This document shows, piece by piece, positions 35,134-43,154 of a stretch of DNA of 64,000 bases. Numbering within the stretch: position 1 is the stretch's first letter; the number at the start of each line of letters is the position of its first letter. Below the pieces are notes generated by a model, which was not told the DNA's origin, ran no database searches, and worked only from the letters and a program-made list of their open reading frames with translations. This DNA comes from Rufibacter sp. XAAS-G3-1. GTDB lineage: Bacteria > Bacteroidota > Bacteroidia > Cytophagales > Hymenobacteraceae. The position numbers and the translations under genes were made by a program. The stretch is from contig NZ_JABFAM010000010.1 of assembly GCF_013623775.1 (NCBI RefSeq), forward strand, positions 62,001 through 126,000. The letters run 5' to 3'.

Positions 35134-36381
35134 ATGAAATCATTTTGTATCAAGCCAATTGCCTTTTTAAGTGTACTCGTTCTTTTACTAACCGGCTGCC
35201 AGCCGAAGCCTGCGGAGGAGGAACTAACGGTGAAAAGGATTTCCCTGGCGAACCTGAAAGCCTCCTGCCCTTACCTCACCAAAGACCACCAAGGCAACCC
35301 GGTGTTGTGCTGGGTGCAGGCGCAGGACACGACGGGGAACTTTCTGTTGATGTACGCCCGCTCCGCGGATGGCGGCAAAACCTTTGGGCAGGCAACAGCC
35401 ATTCCTACCTCTGTCGGCGTTTATCCGCACGATGAGAATCTATCCAAGCTGCTGTTCAAACCCAACGGCGACCTGCTGGCCATGTTTGCCGTGCAAAATC
35501 CGAACCCCGAGAACACCTACGCCGGTCTGGTGAAATACTCCCAGTCTTTTGACGGCGGAAAAACCTGGACGGCAGCCCGCCAATTGGCGCAGGATGCCCA
35601 GAACAGCATTGATGAACGGTACTTTGACATCGCCCTGCTGCCCACCGGCGAAGTGGCCGCCATCTGGCTGGACTCGCGCAAGAACACGCCCAAAGAAGGC
35701 TCCAGCCTTTATTTCTCCAGCACCAGCGGCCGCCACGGGTTTACCTATGAGAAAGTGATTGACCAACAGCTCTGCCAATGCTGCCGCACCGATTTGTTTG
35801 TAGACGGAAACGGCCAGCTTCACGCCGCCTACCGCGCCATCCTCAACGACAGCATCAGAGACATGATGCACCTGGTTTCGGCTGATAACGGCCAAACCTT
35901 CATGCCGCGCGAGCGCATCAGCCCAGACAATTGGGTGATTGATGGCTGTCCGCACACCGGCCCTACGCTGGCCTGGAACCAGAATGGCTTGCATGCCGCC
36001 TGGTACACCATGGGCGGGGGCAGGGGCGTGTTTTACAGCCATAAAAACGGAGAAGCCCCGTTCGCCCCGCGCGAGGCCGTTAGTCAGTTGCCCTCGGCCA
36101 AACACCCGCAACTCACCAGTTACGGCGAGAACCAACTGGCCTTGGTGTGGGATGAACAGGTACCTACCCCCGGCAAATTCAGCAGCCGGATTGGGTTACA
36201 ACTCAGAGACACCTCGGGCAAACCCATCAAACATGCATACCTCACGGCTGACTCCACCAACACCACCCACCCCGTCATTCTGGGCCTGGACAATGCATCT
36301 ATCCTGGTAGCCTACACCCAGAAGCAGGAGAAAAACAGTGAAGTTTGGTACCAGGTAGTAAAGCACGAAAAAACCAACTAA
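35134..36381 (+). CDS. Sialidase-fold (BNR-repeat) lipoprotein with Cys cluster
   Basis: 415 aa. Lipobox LLLTGC places it in the envelope. Asp-box/BNR repeats are clear: SADGGKTFGQA, SFDGGKTWTAA and SADNGQTFMP, so it is a six-bladed propeller. Automatic annotation would say exo-alpha-sialidase, but a cluster QLCQCCRTDL followed by DGCPHTGP is atypical of true sialidases and gives four to five cysteines and a His near one another. Located downstream of a TonB receptor and a small CNGKC protein; metal or cofactor binding is an inference. Catalytic sialidase residues were not identified. Confidence 0.75.
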   Translation: MKSFCIKPIAFLSVLVLLLTGCQPKPAEEELTVKRISLANLKASCPYLTKDHQGNPVLCWVQAQDTTGNFLLMYARSADGGKTFGQATAIPTSVGVYPHDENLSKLLFKPNGDLLAMFAVQNPNPENTYAGLVKYSQSFDGGKTWTAARQLAQDAQNSIDERYFDIALLPTGEVAAIWLDSRKNTPKEGSSLYFSSTSGRHGFTYEKVIDQQLCQCCRTDLFVDGNGQLHAAYRAILNDSIRDMMHLVSADNGQTFMPRERISPDNWVIDGCPHTGPTLAWNQNGLHAAWYTMGGGRGVFYSHKNGEAPFAPREAVSQLPSAKHPQLTSYGENQLALVWDEQVPTPGKFSSRIGLQLRDTSGKPIKHAYLTADSTNTTHPVILGLDNASILVAYTQKQEKNSEVWYQVVKHEKTN

Positions 36382-36409
36382 TCCTTTCCTCAACTTCCTT
36401 CTGAAAGCA

Positions 36410-36455
36410 AGAGCGTTTCAAGTCTGTTTTTTGGAAAACAGACTTGAAACGCTCT
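36410..36455. terminator. 21-bp perfect hairpin after the BNR lipoprotein gene
   Basis: Arms AGAGCGTTTCAAGTCTGTTTT (36410-36430) and its complement (36435-36455), 4-base loop. Confidence 0.75.
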
Positions 36456-36539
36456 TTGGGTAAATAGTAGTCATACCTCTATTTATTGAATGAGTGAATG
36501 AATGAGTGAATGGAGTGCGTTGGAAAGAGTTGGTGGAGC

Positions 36540-36985
36540 GTCAGAACCCACCCCCACCCCTCCGAGGAGGGGAATACGCCTTTGCTGGGGAATAGCGGCA
36601 TTACAATTAATAACCGCTACTACGGCGCGGATTTACTTCCGTGACTTATGGAAGCATTATCGAAAGTCACGGAAGTAAATCCGCGCCGTAGTGCCATAGA
36701 AAAAGGGTTTTTCACTTACTTTCCCCAGTTCCAGTCTTCCCCGAGCGCGCCTCGCTTTTGGCCCTAGATAGACAAAATAGAAGAGAGACAAACCTTTCAG
36801 GCCGAAAGGGCAGTGCGAGAGGGGAAGACGGGGCCCCGCGGCCGTGAGCGCTTACCGCCAAAGATGAAACAATACAGCACTTGCACCCACGCAAAAAGCG
36901 GAAAAGCCAGGGGAACAGCAAGAGGCGTGCACCCACCAATACCTACGCAAAAAGCAGACAAGCCAGGGGAACAGCAAACTGCATA
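36540..36985 (+). repeat. Dispersed structured repeat, copy 3, with flanking CCCCTCC/GGAGGGG hairpin
   Basis: Begins GAACCCACCCCCACCCCTCC with the GAGGAGGGGAATACGCC flank, contains the 29-bp inverted repeat at 36618-36692, then the R1 core (CCAGTTCCAGTCTTCCCC at about 36724 to CACCCACGCAAAAAGC at about 36900). Together with 36382-36539 and 36986-37133 this fills about 750 bases without a gene. Confidence 0.85.
36618..36692. repeat. 29-bp perfect inverted repeat
   Basis: Arms 36618-36646 and 36664-36692 (ACTACGGCGCGGATTTACTT... and complement), related to 6033-6100 by the GGCGCGGA.TTACTTCCG core. Confidence 0.8.
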
Positions 36986-37133
36986 CACCTATCTCTCCAA
37001 GGAAGCCAATCCCAGGCAGAGGCTAAACCGCAGAAATAAACCCATAAAAGTATAAAGAGCTTACTAAAGCAGGCCCTTCACCTTTTGCACTTCTGGCCTG
37101 TTTTTCAGAAAACAAGCCAAAAACAGGCTCCCA

Positions 37134-39671
37134 CTACCCTTCAGACCGCAGCACTTCCAGCGGTGACCGGTTCACCACGGCTCGGCTGTTGAACAGCCCA
37201 ATGAATACCGTTAGAGAGGAAATGAGCAGGAATAACAAAAGCACCGGCCAAAGTTCAGGCGTAAACGTGGTCTCAAAACTATACTTTGCCAGTGCCCAAC
37301 TGCCAATCAAAGACAGGACAATGCCCGTTCCGGCAGCCAGGCCCCCTAAAAAGAAGTACTCCAGAGCGGTGATAAGGAAAATCTGTTTGCGGTTGGCGCC
37401 TAAGGTGCGGAGCAAGACACTTTCCTGCCTGCGCTGGTACTTGCTGATGAGCACCGAGGAAATGAGCACCACCAGTCCGGTAATGATGCTGAACCCGGCC
37501 ATAAACCTGATTACAAAGCCAATCTTATCCAGCAGTTCATCCATCACACTCAGAATCAGTTCCAGGTCAATGATGGAAATATTGGGGAATTGCCGTACCA
37601 CCGCCTGCTGAAATCTTGCCGAAGTTTCAGCGGTGGGCACTTTGGTCATGAGCACATGGAACTGTGGGGCGGCTTCCAGCACGCCTATTGGGAAAATCAC
37701 CCTGAAATTGGTTTGGATGCGGTTCCAGTCTACTTCCCGTAGACTCCCTACCACCGTGGGAATAAGTGCGCCTTGCACGTTGAACACAATTTTATCGCCC
37801 ACCTCTACCCTAATCCGCTCGGCGTAATTCTGGTCTAAGGAAACGTAGACGGTGTCTTCCGGGGAAAGTACTTTGCCGTGCCAGGTTCCTTCCACCACCC
37901 TTTCGGCATTAGTGAGAGTACTTCTAAAAGTAGATCTAATTTCGCGCTGGAAGGCCCGGGGGGAAACGCCGGCGGTGCTGTCTTCTTCCACCTGGTCGGC
38001 CGTGAGGCCGTTGATTTCCTCCATGCGCATGGTCACAATGGGCACCTCCTGCAGTACCGGCAATCCCTGTTGTTTGGTGAGCGCGGCTACGGCTTCCCGC
38101 TGCCCCTGCTGGATGTCAAACAAGACCATGTTGGGCTGGTTCTCGCGGGCCGACAGCGTCACTTGGTTCAATAAAATAGTTTGCACAAAATACAGCGTAC
38201 TGATGAAGGCGGTGCCCAGCCCGATGGAAACAATAAGGATCAGCGTCTGGTTATTGGGCCGGAACAGGTTCGCCAGCCCCTGCCGCCAGAGGTAACTCCA
38301 CGACTCGGGAAAGAACCGCCGCACCGTCCACATCAAGCCCCAAGCCATTCCGGTCAGAACCAGAAATCCGGCCAGAACACCTAAGGTAAAGTAAGCCGCC
38401 TCTCTCAGTTTTTCGGTCTGCAGGTACGTGAACCCGAAGATGAACAGCAGAATAAGGCCATATACCAACCATTTCAGCGGGTCTCTGAACATGCCGGTAC
38501 TCTCCAATGACAACCGCAGTGTATTGAGCGGCGACACGTTTCTGATGCTTACCAGCGGCAGTAGCGAGAACAACAAGGAGATCATCAGCCCCAGTCCGAT
38601 GCCCTGCAGAATGGCCAGCCACGAGATGGCGACGGTGATCTTAATGGGTAACATATCTTGCAACACCTGCGGCAACAACTGCTGCACCAAGGTTCCCAGC
38701 GCGGCCCCCAGTATAGACCCCAGCAACCCGATGCCCAGTATCTGAATCACGTAAATCAGGAAAGCCTGCGTGGCACTCACGCCCAGGCACCGCAGAATGG
38801 CAATGGAACGCAGTTTCTCCCTGATGTACACGTGAATGGCACTCGCCACGCCAATACTGCCCAACAGCAAAGCAATGAACCCTACCAAGGCCAGAAAACT
38901 GGTGAGATCCTTGAAAGAACGGCCCATGTCTTCGCGCTGCGTCTCAATGGTTTCGGTGTTCAGGGCTTCTTTCTCCAGCCGGGGCTCCAGCTTGTCTACC
39001 AGTTGCTTGATATTTGTGGGTGTATCATACTTGTAGTAGAAGAGGTAATTGATGCGGCTGCCCTTCTGTTCTAATCCCGTTTGCGGCAGAAAACGCAGTG
39101 GAATATACACCGCCGGAGCCACCGTGGCCGAAATGCCCGTCTGCCCCGGCGCTTTGTTCAGGATGCCGGCAATCTGGAACGTCACCTCGCCCACTTTGAT
39201 GGAATCGCCAATCTGGGCATTAAACTGAAGCATAAGGGTTTTGTCTACCAGCGCCTGTTGTCCGTTCCGGAAGCTTTGGGCCGCAGAGGCGGGTACCGTC
39301 TCCAAGGCTCCGTAGTAGGGGAATTGACCTTCCAACGCCCGTATCTGCACCAATCTGGTGCCCTGACTTTTGGGGAACAGAATCATGGAGGCGAAGCTCC
39401 GTTCTCTGGAGCGGCGGTTGCCCAAGGAGTCTAGCAGCGGCAACATCTTAGGATCAACCGGCCGGTTACTCGATATCACCAGATCGGCCCCGATCAATTC
39501 CTTGGCCTGGTTGTCAATATCTGCGCGCAGGTTGTAGCCAAACGAGAAGATAGCCACCAACGCCGCTATGCCCAGTATGATGGACGAGATGAAAAGAAAC
39601 AGCCGTGAACGGTTCCGGCGGCTATCTCGCCACGCCATCTGCACCAGCCACGGAAAATTGAGTTTATACAT
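37134..39671 (-). CDS. FtsX/MacB-family ABC permease, YbbP-like
   Basis: 845 aa. An N-terminal helix and a long periplasmic MacB-PCD-like domain (residues about 20-250) are followed by paired FtsX transmembrane blocks (FLALVGFIALLLGSIGVASA near 270 and a second set near 750-840 with VLISKYQRRQESVLLRTLGA). The duplicated FtsX layout of about 850 aa matches E. coli YbbP. The ATPase begins upstream on the same strand and a TesA-like esterase is divergent, the same gene trio as ybbP-ybbA-tesA. Probably exports or moves a lipidic substrate. Confidence 0.9.
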   Translation of the reverse strand: MYKLNFPWLVQMAWRDSRRNRSRLFLFISSIILGIAALVAIFSFGYNLRADIDNQAKELIGADLVISSNRPVDPKMLPLLDSLGNRRSRERSFASMILFPKSQGTRLVQIRALEGQFPYYGALETVPASAAQSFRNGQQALVDKTLMLQFNAQIGDSIKVGEVTFQIAGILNKAPGQTGISATVAPAVYIPLRFLPQTGLEQKGSRINYLFYYKYDTPTNIKQLVDKLEPRLEKEALNTETIETQREDMGRSFKDLTSFLALVGFIALLLGSIGVASAIHVYIREKLRSIAILRCLGVSATQAFLIYVIQILGIGLLGSILGAALGTLVQQLLPQVLQDMLPIKITVAISWLAILQGIGLGLMISLLFSLLPLVSIRNVSPLNTLRLSLESTGMFRDPLKWLVYGLILLFIFGFTYLQTEKLREAAYFTLGVLAGFLVLTGMAWGLMWTVRRFFPESWSYLWRQGLANLFRPNNQTLILIVSIGLGTAFISTLYFVQTILLNQVTLSARENQPNMVLFDIQQGQREAVAALTKQQGLPVLQEVPIVTMRMEEINGLTADQVEEDSTAGVSPRAFQREIRSTFRSTLTNAERVVEGTWHGKVLSPEDTVYVSLDQNYAERIRVEVGDKIVFNVQGALIPTVVGSLREVDWNRIQTNFRVIFPIGVLEAAPQFHVLMTKVPTAETSARFQQAVVRQFPNISIIDLELILSVMDELLDKIGFVIRFMAGFSIITGLVVLISSVLISKYQRRQESVLLRTLGANRKQIFLITALEYFFLGGLAAGTGIVLSLIGSWALAKYSFETTFTPELWPVLLLFLLISSLTVFIGLFNSRAVVNRSPLEVLRSEG

Positions 39672-39788
39672 TCAGATAAGATCCTAATTACTAACTTACT
39701 ACTTTGCAGCAGCACTTTAGCTTTTTTAATTTACAACGTTAATATTTAACCGCCAGAAGAAAGACTTTCTAATGCCTCACAAAAGGCA

Positions 39789-39830
39789 GCATCTTCAAAT
39801 CTCCTAATTTTCAAATCTTCAAATTTACAC
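39789..39830. repeat. AAATCTTCAAATC-type repeat
   Basis: CATCTTCAAATCTCCTAATT then TTCAAATCTTCAAATTT, related to the inverted repeat at 45540-45650. A widespread sequence type in Cytophagales intergenic DNA. Confidence 0.45.
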
Positions 39831-40511
39831 CCCAGTCAGTTCATCAGACACCAGCTTACCGCCTTTTACCCGCAGAATGCGTTGGGTTTTGGAGGCTAGC
39901 TCAGCGTCATGGGTTACTAAGACCAGGGTGGTGCCCGCTTCGCGGTTGAGGTCGAAGATGAGTTTGACTATTTTCTCGCTCGTCTCGGCATCCAGGTTAC
40001 CGGTGGGTTCATCGGCGAAAAGGATTTTGGGTTTGTTGGAGAAAGCCCGGGCCAGCGACACCCGCTGCTGCTCGCCACCCGATAGTTGGGAGGGATAATG
40101 GTGGGCCCTATCCGTCAGGCCTACTTTGTCCAGCAGTTCCAGGGCCTGGGGTTTGATGTTCTTCTCCCCCCTGAGTTCCAAGGGCACCATCACGTTTTCC
40201 AGGGCCGTGAGGGTGGGCAGGAGTTGGAAGTTCTGGAAAATAAAGCCCACGTATTGGTTTCTGACCTGCGCGCGCGCATCTTCACTGAGGGTGTCTAACC
40301 GGATGCCATTTAGCTCCACCAACCCTGAACTGGAACGATCCAGCCCCGCACACAAGCCCAACAGTGTGGTTTTCCCGCTGCCCGATGGCCCCACTATAGA
40401 GATGGTGGCTTTTTCCTCTACGCTGAAGTTGATGTTGTCCAGTACCGTTAAGGTGTGGCCGGTACTTTGGTAAGTTTTGGTAAGATCCTGAATATGCAGA
40501 ATGGGTGTCAC
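39825..40511 (-). CDS. ABC transporter ATP-binding protein, YbbA/LolD type
   Basis: 228 aa with a likely GTG start at 40511 (no ATG precedes the domain; a TTG at 40568 is the other option). Walker A GPSGSGKTTLLG, signature QLSGGEQQRVSLARA and Walker B ILFADEPTGNLD, with switch VTHDAE. The LSGGEQQR signature places it with LolD/MacB/YbbA ATPases that work with FtsX permeases such as the downstream gene. Confidence 0.92.
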   Translation of the reverse strand: MTPILHIQDLTKTYQSTGHTLTVLDNINFSVEEKATISIVGPSGSGKTTLLGLCAGLDRSSSGLVELNGIRLDTLSEDARAQVRNQYVGFIFQNFQLLPTLTALENVMVPLELRGEKNIKPQALELLDKVGLTDRAHHYPSQLSGGEQQRVSLARAFSNKPKILFADEPTGNLDAETSEKIVKLIFDLNREAGTTLVLVTHDAELASKTQRILRVKGGKLVSDELTGV

Positions 40512-40666
40512 AAGCAATGGTTTGAGTAAGGATAAGATTAGTTCACTTGCCGTACAAGCAAACGGCAAATTACAGAACAGGATTTAAAATCCTTTGTTTA
40601 AAACCCAAACGGCAGAAACTAGTTATAAAGTACTTTCTTTGCTTGTGAACAAGAAAACGAAGCAAC

Positions 40667-41350
40667 ATGTATAAACCAACTTTCATTTACCTGCTGCTCT
40701 TAGTTTGGTGGGGTACTGGCTGCGCCGAAAAAGGCAACACGCAGGACAAAACGAACCCCGGAACCAATCAGGAAACCACTAACAAGGCCCCTCAAGCTAT
40801 GAAAAATATCCTCTTCTTCGGTAACAGCCTCACCGCCGGGTACGGCCTTAACTCGTCTACAGAGTCCTTTCCGGCTCTTATTCAGAAAAAGATAGATTCG
40901 CTGGACTGGCCGTACAAAGCCATCAACGCGGGCTTAAGCGGCGAAACCTCGGCGGGCGGCAAAAACCGGATCGACTGGCTTCTACGCCAACCGGTAGATG
41001 TATTTGTGCTGGAATTGGGGGCCAATGACGGACTTAGAGGTATCCCTCCCTCAGAAACGAAGAAGAACCTGCAAGCCATTGTAGACAAGGTACGCGCCAA
41101 ATACCCCGAGGCCAAGTTGGTCATGCTGGGCATGGAAGTGCCCCCCAGCATGGGCGGTGCTTACGCGGGCGAGTTCCGGGTGATTTTCCGGCAATTAGCC
41201 AATGAAAACAACATGGCCCTGGTGCCTTTCCTGCTGGAAGGCGTGGGCGGAGTCCGCTCCCTGAACCAACCAGACGGCGTACACCCCACCGCCGCCGGAC
41301 AGAAAATCCTGGCCAGCAATGTGTGGGAAGTACTGAAAGACGTACTGTAA
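40667..41350 (+). CDS. Arylesterase / lysophospholipase, TesA-like SGNH hydrolase lipoprotein
   Basis: 227 aa with a lipoprotein signal (lipobox WGTGC). SGNH blocks: FFGNSLTAGYG (catalytic Ser), GLSGETSAGG, ELGANDGLRG (Asn) and DGVHPTAAGQ (Asp-x-x-His). It matches the tesA/arylesterase family. Divergent from the ybbA/ybbP-like genes, a pairing kept in many bacteria, so a shared lipid role is plausible. Followed by a 72-bp perfect palindrome. Confidence 0.92.
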   Translation: MYKPTFIYLLLLVWWGTGCAEKGNTQDKTNPGTNQETTNKAPQAMKNILFFGNSLTAGYGLNSSTESFPALIQKKIDSLDWPYKAINAGLSGETSAGGKNRIDWLLRQPVDVFVLELGANDGLRGIPPSETKKNLQAIVDKVRAKYPEAKLVMLGMEVPPSMGGAYAGEFRVIFRQLANENNMALVPFLLEGVGGVRSLNQPDGVHPTAAGQKILASNVWEVLKDVL

Positions 41351-41361
41351 CGTACTTGCAT

Positions 41362-41433
41362 CCCATACAAAGCCCTTCCGTTTAGAGGCTGATTTCATGA
41401 AATCAGCCTCTAAACGGAAGGGCTTTGTATGGG
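41362..41433. terminator. 72-bp perfect palindrome after the TesA-like gene
   Basis: Every base from 41362 to 41433 is self-complementary about the centre 41397/41398, with no spacer: CCCATACAAAGCCCTTCCGT... to its mirror. Twelve bases past the stop, it should act as a terminator. It includes the TTTAGAGGCTGATTTC motif of the short repeat family. Perfect palindromes this long with no spacer are usually unstable in replication. Confidence 0.9.
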
Positions 41434-41625
41434 TACTTTTTAGAAAATCCGTTGAAAAGGGAACTGCTTTATTGTCTAGTCCATAAAACCTTTAAATTGA
41501 AACGGAAAGTGTAAAGCTTTAAAGTATTATTGCAGAAGTAAAACACCCCTATTTTTTATAATCCCGTCAAAGTGCAGATAACCGGAGGTGGTATGTTTAT
41601 ATTGTAGTTGGTGGTAATTTAAAGA

Positions 41626-42099
41626 ATGAAAGAAGCCCATATTAGCTTTCGGGATTGGAAGCTTAATGCAGACAAAGAACTGACCGCACAAACCTACTTG
41701 GAATTTGAACATTCCAGTGCTGAAAGTTGCGGCTGTGATTACTGCAAGAATTTCGTAGAGCAAAGAGAACAGATTTTCCCCGAAGAAGTGAAAAAGCTGT
41801 TCTCAAATCTTGGGATAGACTTTAAAAAGGAAATAGAAGTAAGTGAGTTCGCAAAGCTTGAGAACGGACTACATTATTACAGCGGCTGGTTTCATTTCAA
41901 AGGCGACTTTGAAGGGAAAGACTGTACTGTGCCTCTGCAAAACGGCGGACACACACTCGAATTAACAAGTATCACGGAGAACTTCAGCATCGGATTCCGT
42001 CGCGACAGCGCATTGACACCTTTTAAGGACACTGACAGAATAGTTCAGATTGAGTTTGACTGTAACATTCCTTGGGTCTTGTCAAATGAGCCGGAGTAA
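41626..42099 (+). CDS. Hypothetical protein with CGCDYCKNF motif
   Basis: 157 aa, cytosolic, no recognised domain name. Distinctive parts are CGCDYCKNFVEQREQIFP (a C-x-C-x-x-C cluster) and a late hydrophobic/acidic C-terminus. Similar proteins occur as lone accessory genes in diverse Bacteroidota. A/T-rich codon use compared with the neighbours and an imperfect inverted repeat after the stop suggest recent arrival. Confidence 0.65.
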   Translation: MKEAHISFRDWKLNADKELTAQTYLEFEHSSAESCGCDYCKNFVEQREQIFPEEVKKLFSNLGIDFKKEIEVSEFAKLENGLHYYSGWFHFKGDFEGKDCTVPLQNGGHTLELTSITENFSIGFRRDSALTPFKDTDRIVQIEFDCNIPWVLSNEPE

Positions 42100-42109
42100 A
42101 AAGAAAAAC

Positions 42110-42187
42110 TAATGCCAACGCCTGGTATAAAAGTCAGCATCGGCCGACGGCCTAGCACGTTTTTTATACTAACCATTGGCGGCATGT
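42110..42187. repeat. Imperfect inverted repeat after the 41626 gene
   Basis: AATGCCAACGCCTGGTATAAAA (42111-42132) is complementary, with bulges, to TTTTATACTAACCATTGGCGGC (42162-42183), enclosing an inner GGCCGaCGGCC. The bulged asymmetry recalls a cassette recombination (attC-like) site, but canonical core bases are not present. Confidence 0.5.
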
Positions 42188-42234
42188 AAATCATAAAAAG
42201 AAAGATAAATATTCTTTACGAGACAGAATTACTC

Positions 42235-42490
42235 TTAATAGAGAGAGCTACAAAAGTTGCTTCCTCCGTGGCCCAAAGGTTTTCTTGATCCTTGCTCCAT
42301 AAAAGCCTCAAAAAGCACTTGCCGGTCAGGCCTTGGCAGTGCCATGACAGCAGTTTGAGCTCTATTCGGGGTGAAGCGCAGCAGTTTCGGCAGGTTGTAG
42401 GCCGCAGCGCTAACTGCATTCCTTTCTGTGCCTGTCTGATGCCCCTGGTGTTGATCTTCGCAACAGCGGCCGAAGTGGCAAAAGATACTC
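42235..42490 (-). pseudogene. Transposase C-terminal remnant (IS1182-like)
   Basis: Minus-strand reading gives VAKINTRGIRQAQKGM, then after a one-base frameshift near 42416 AVSAAAYNLPKLLRF, ending at a TAA at 42235-42237. The AAAYNL-KLL block is the typical end of IS1182/IS4-type transposases. Only the last 80 or so codons survive, with no terminal repeats seen. Confidence 0.6.
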
Positions 42491-42535
42491 TACTCGCCCT
42501 TTAAGGGTCATAAAACAAATTAAAAGTTCATAAAC

Positions 42536-42868
42536 ATGAGCAAACTTACCTTGATTCCTGTTTTAATTTTTGCATTAACCTCTTGCAAGGATGACGAGAT
42601 AGAAACATACGAGACTACGATGCGGGTGAACTCCTATAGACAAGCCTGCCAAGCAGTTGGTGAGATGAATTGCTATCTGGTACAAGAAGGCAATCAAATA
42701 GGAACTAGCGACTGGAGCCTTTTTTATAACGGGATAGTAGGCTTTCAGTATGAAGAAGGTTTCATCTACACTTTGAAAGTAAGAGTTGAAAAAGTGGAAA
42801 ACCCACCTGCTGATGGGTCAAGCCGCGGGTATACGCTTATAGAAGTTATATCTAAGGAAAAGGTATAG
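42536..42868 (+). CDS. DUF4377 domain lipoprotein
   Basis: 110 aa. Lipobox LTSC, then the DUF4377 domain: MNCYLVQEG, SLFYNGIVGFQYEEGF and VRVEKVENPPADGSS. The family is common in Bacteroidota and in META-domain heat-shock proteins; its function is unknown. It lies beside the transposase remnant. Confidence 0.8.
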   Translation: MSKLTLIPVLIFALTSCKDDEIETYETTMRVNSYRQACQAVGEMNCYLVQEGNQIGTSDWSLFYNGIVGFQYEEGFIYTLKVRVEKVENPPADGSSRGYTLIEVISKEKV

Positions 42869-43055
42869 TTGACTCAGGAACATATTTCCATTCTGTTTTT
42901 CTGAAATTAAGGCAAAACCAGATGCGTCCTTGTCCTTACATTCAAGAAGAAGAACAGATGGCGCTGGAAACTCTTTTTCGAGCTCTTTTCCTGAAAACAG
43001 GCCAGAAACGAGAAAAACTGCACGATCATTGCAGAAGAAAAACTAAACTTAGCTT

Positions 43056-43095
43056 CGTGTAAGCGGCAGCTACGGCCTCCACCGCCGCTTACACG
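43056..43095. repeat. 12-bp hairpin CGTGTAAGCGGC
   Basis: Arms 43056-43067 and 43084-43095. Lies between convergent DUF4377 and the hydroxylase-like gene. A short palindromic repeat at about 42973-43010 also lies here. Confidence 0.5.
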
Positions 43096-43154
43096 ATAGC
43101 CTCAACTTTCTTGAGGCCATCGTCTTACTAAAAAGCTATACTTCAACTAAGCTA

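Noticed and set aside
42110-42187. A confirmed integron attC site
   Set aside because: The palindrome lacks the canonical RYYYAAC/GTTRRRY core pair, so only a weak cassette-like resemblance is claimed.
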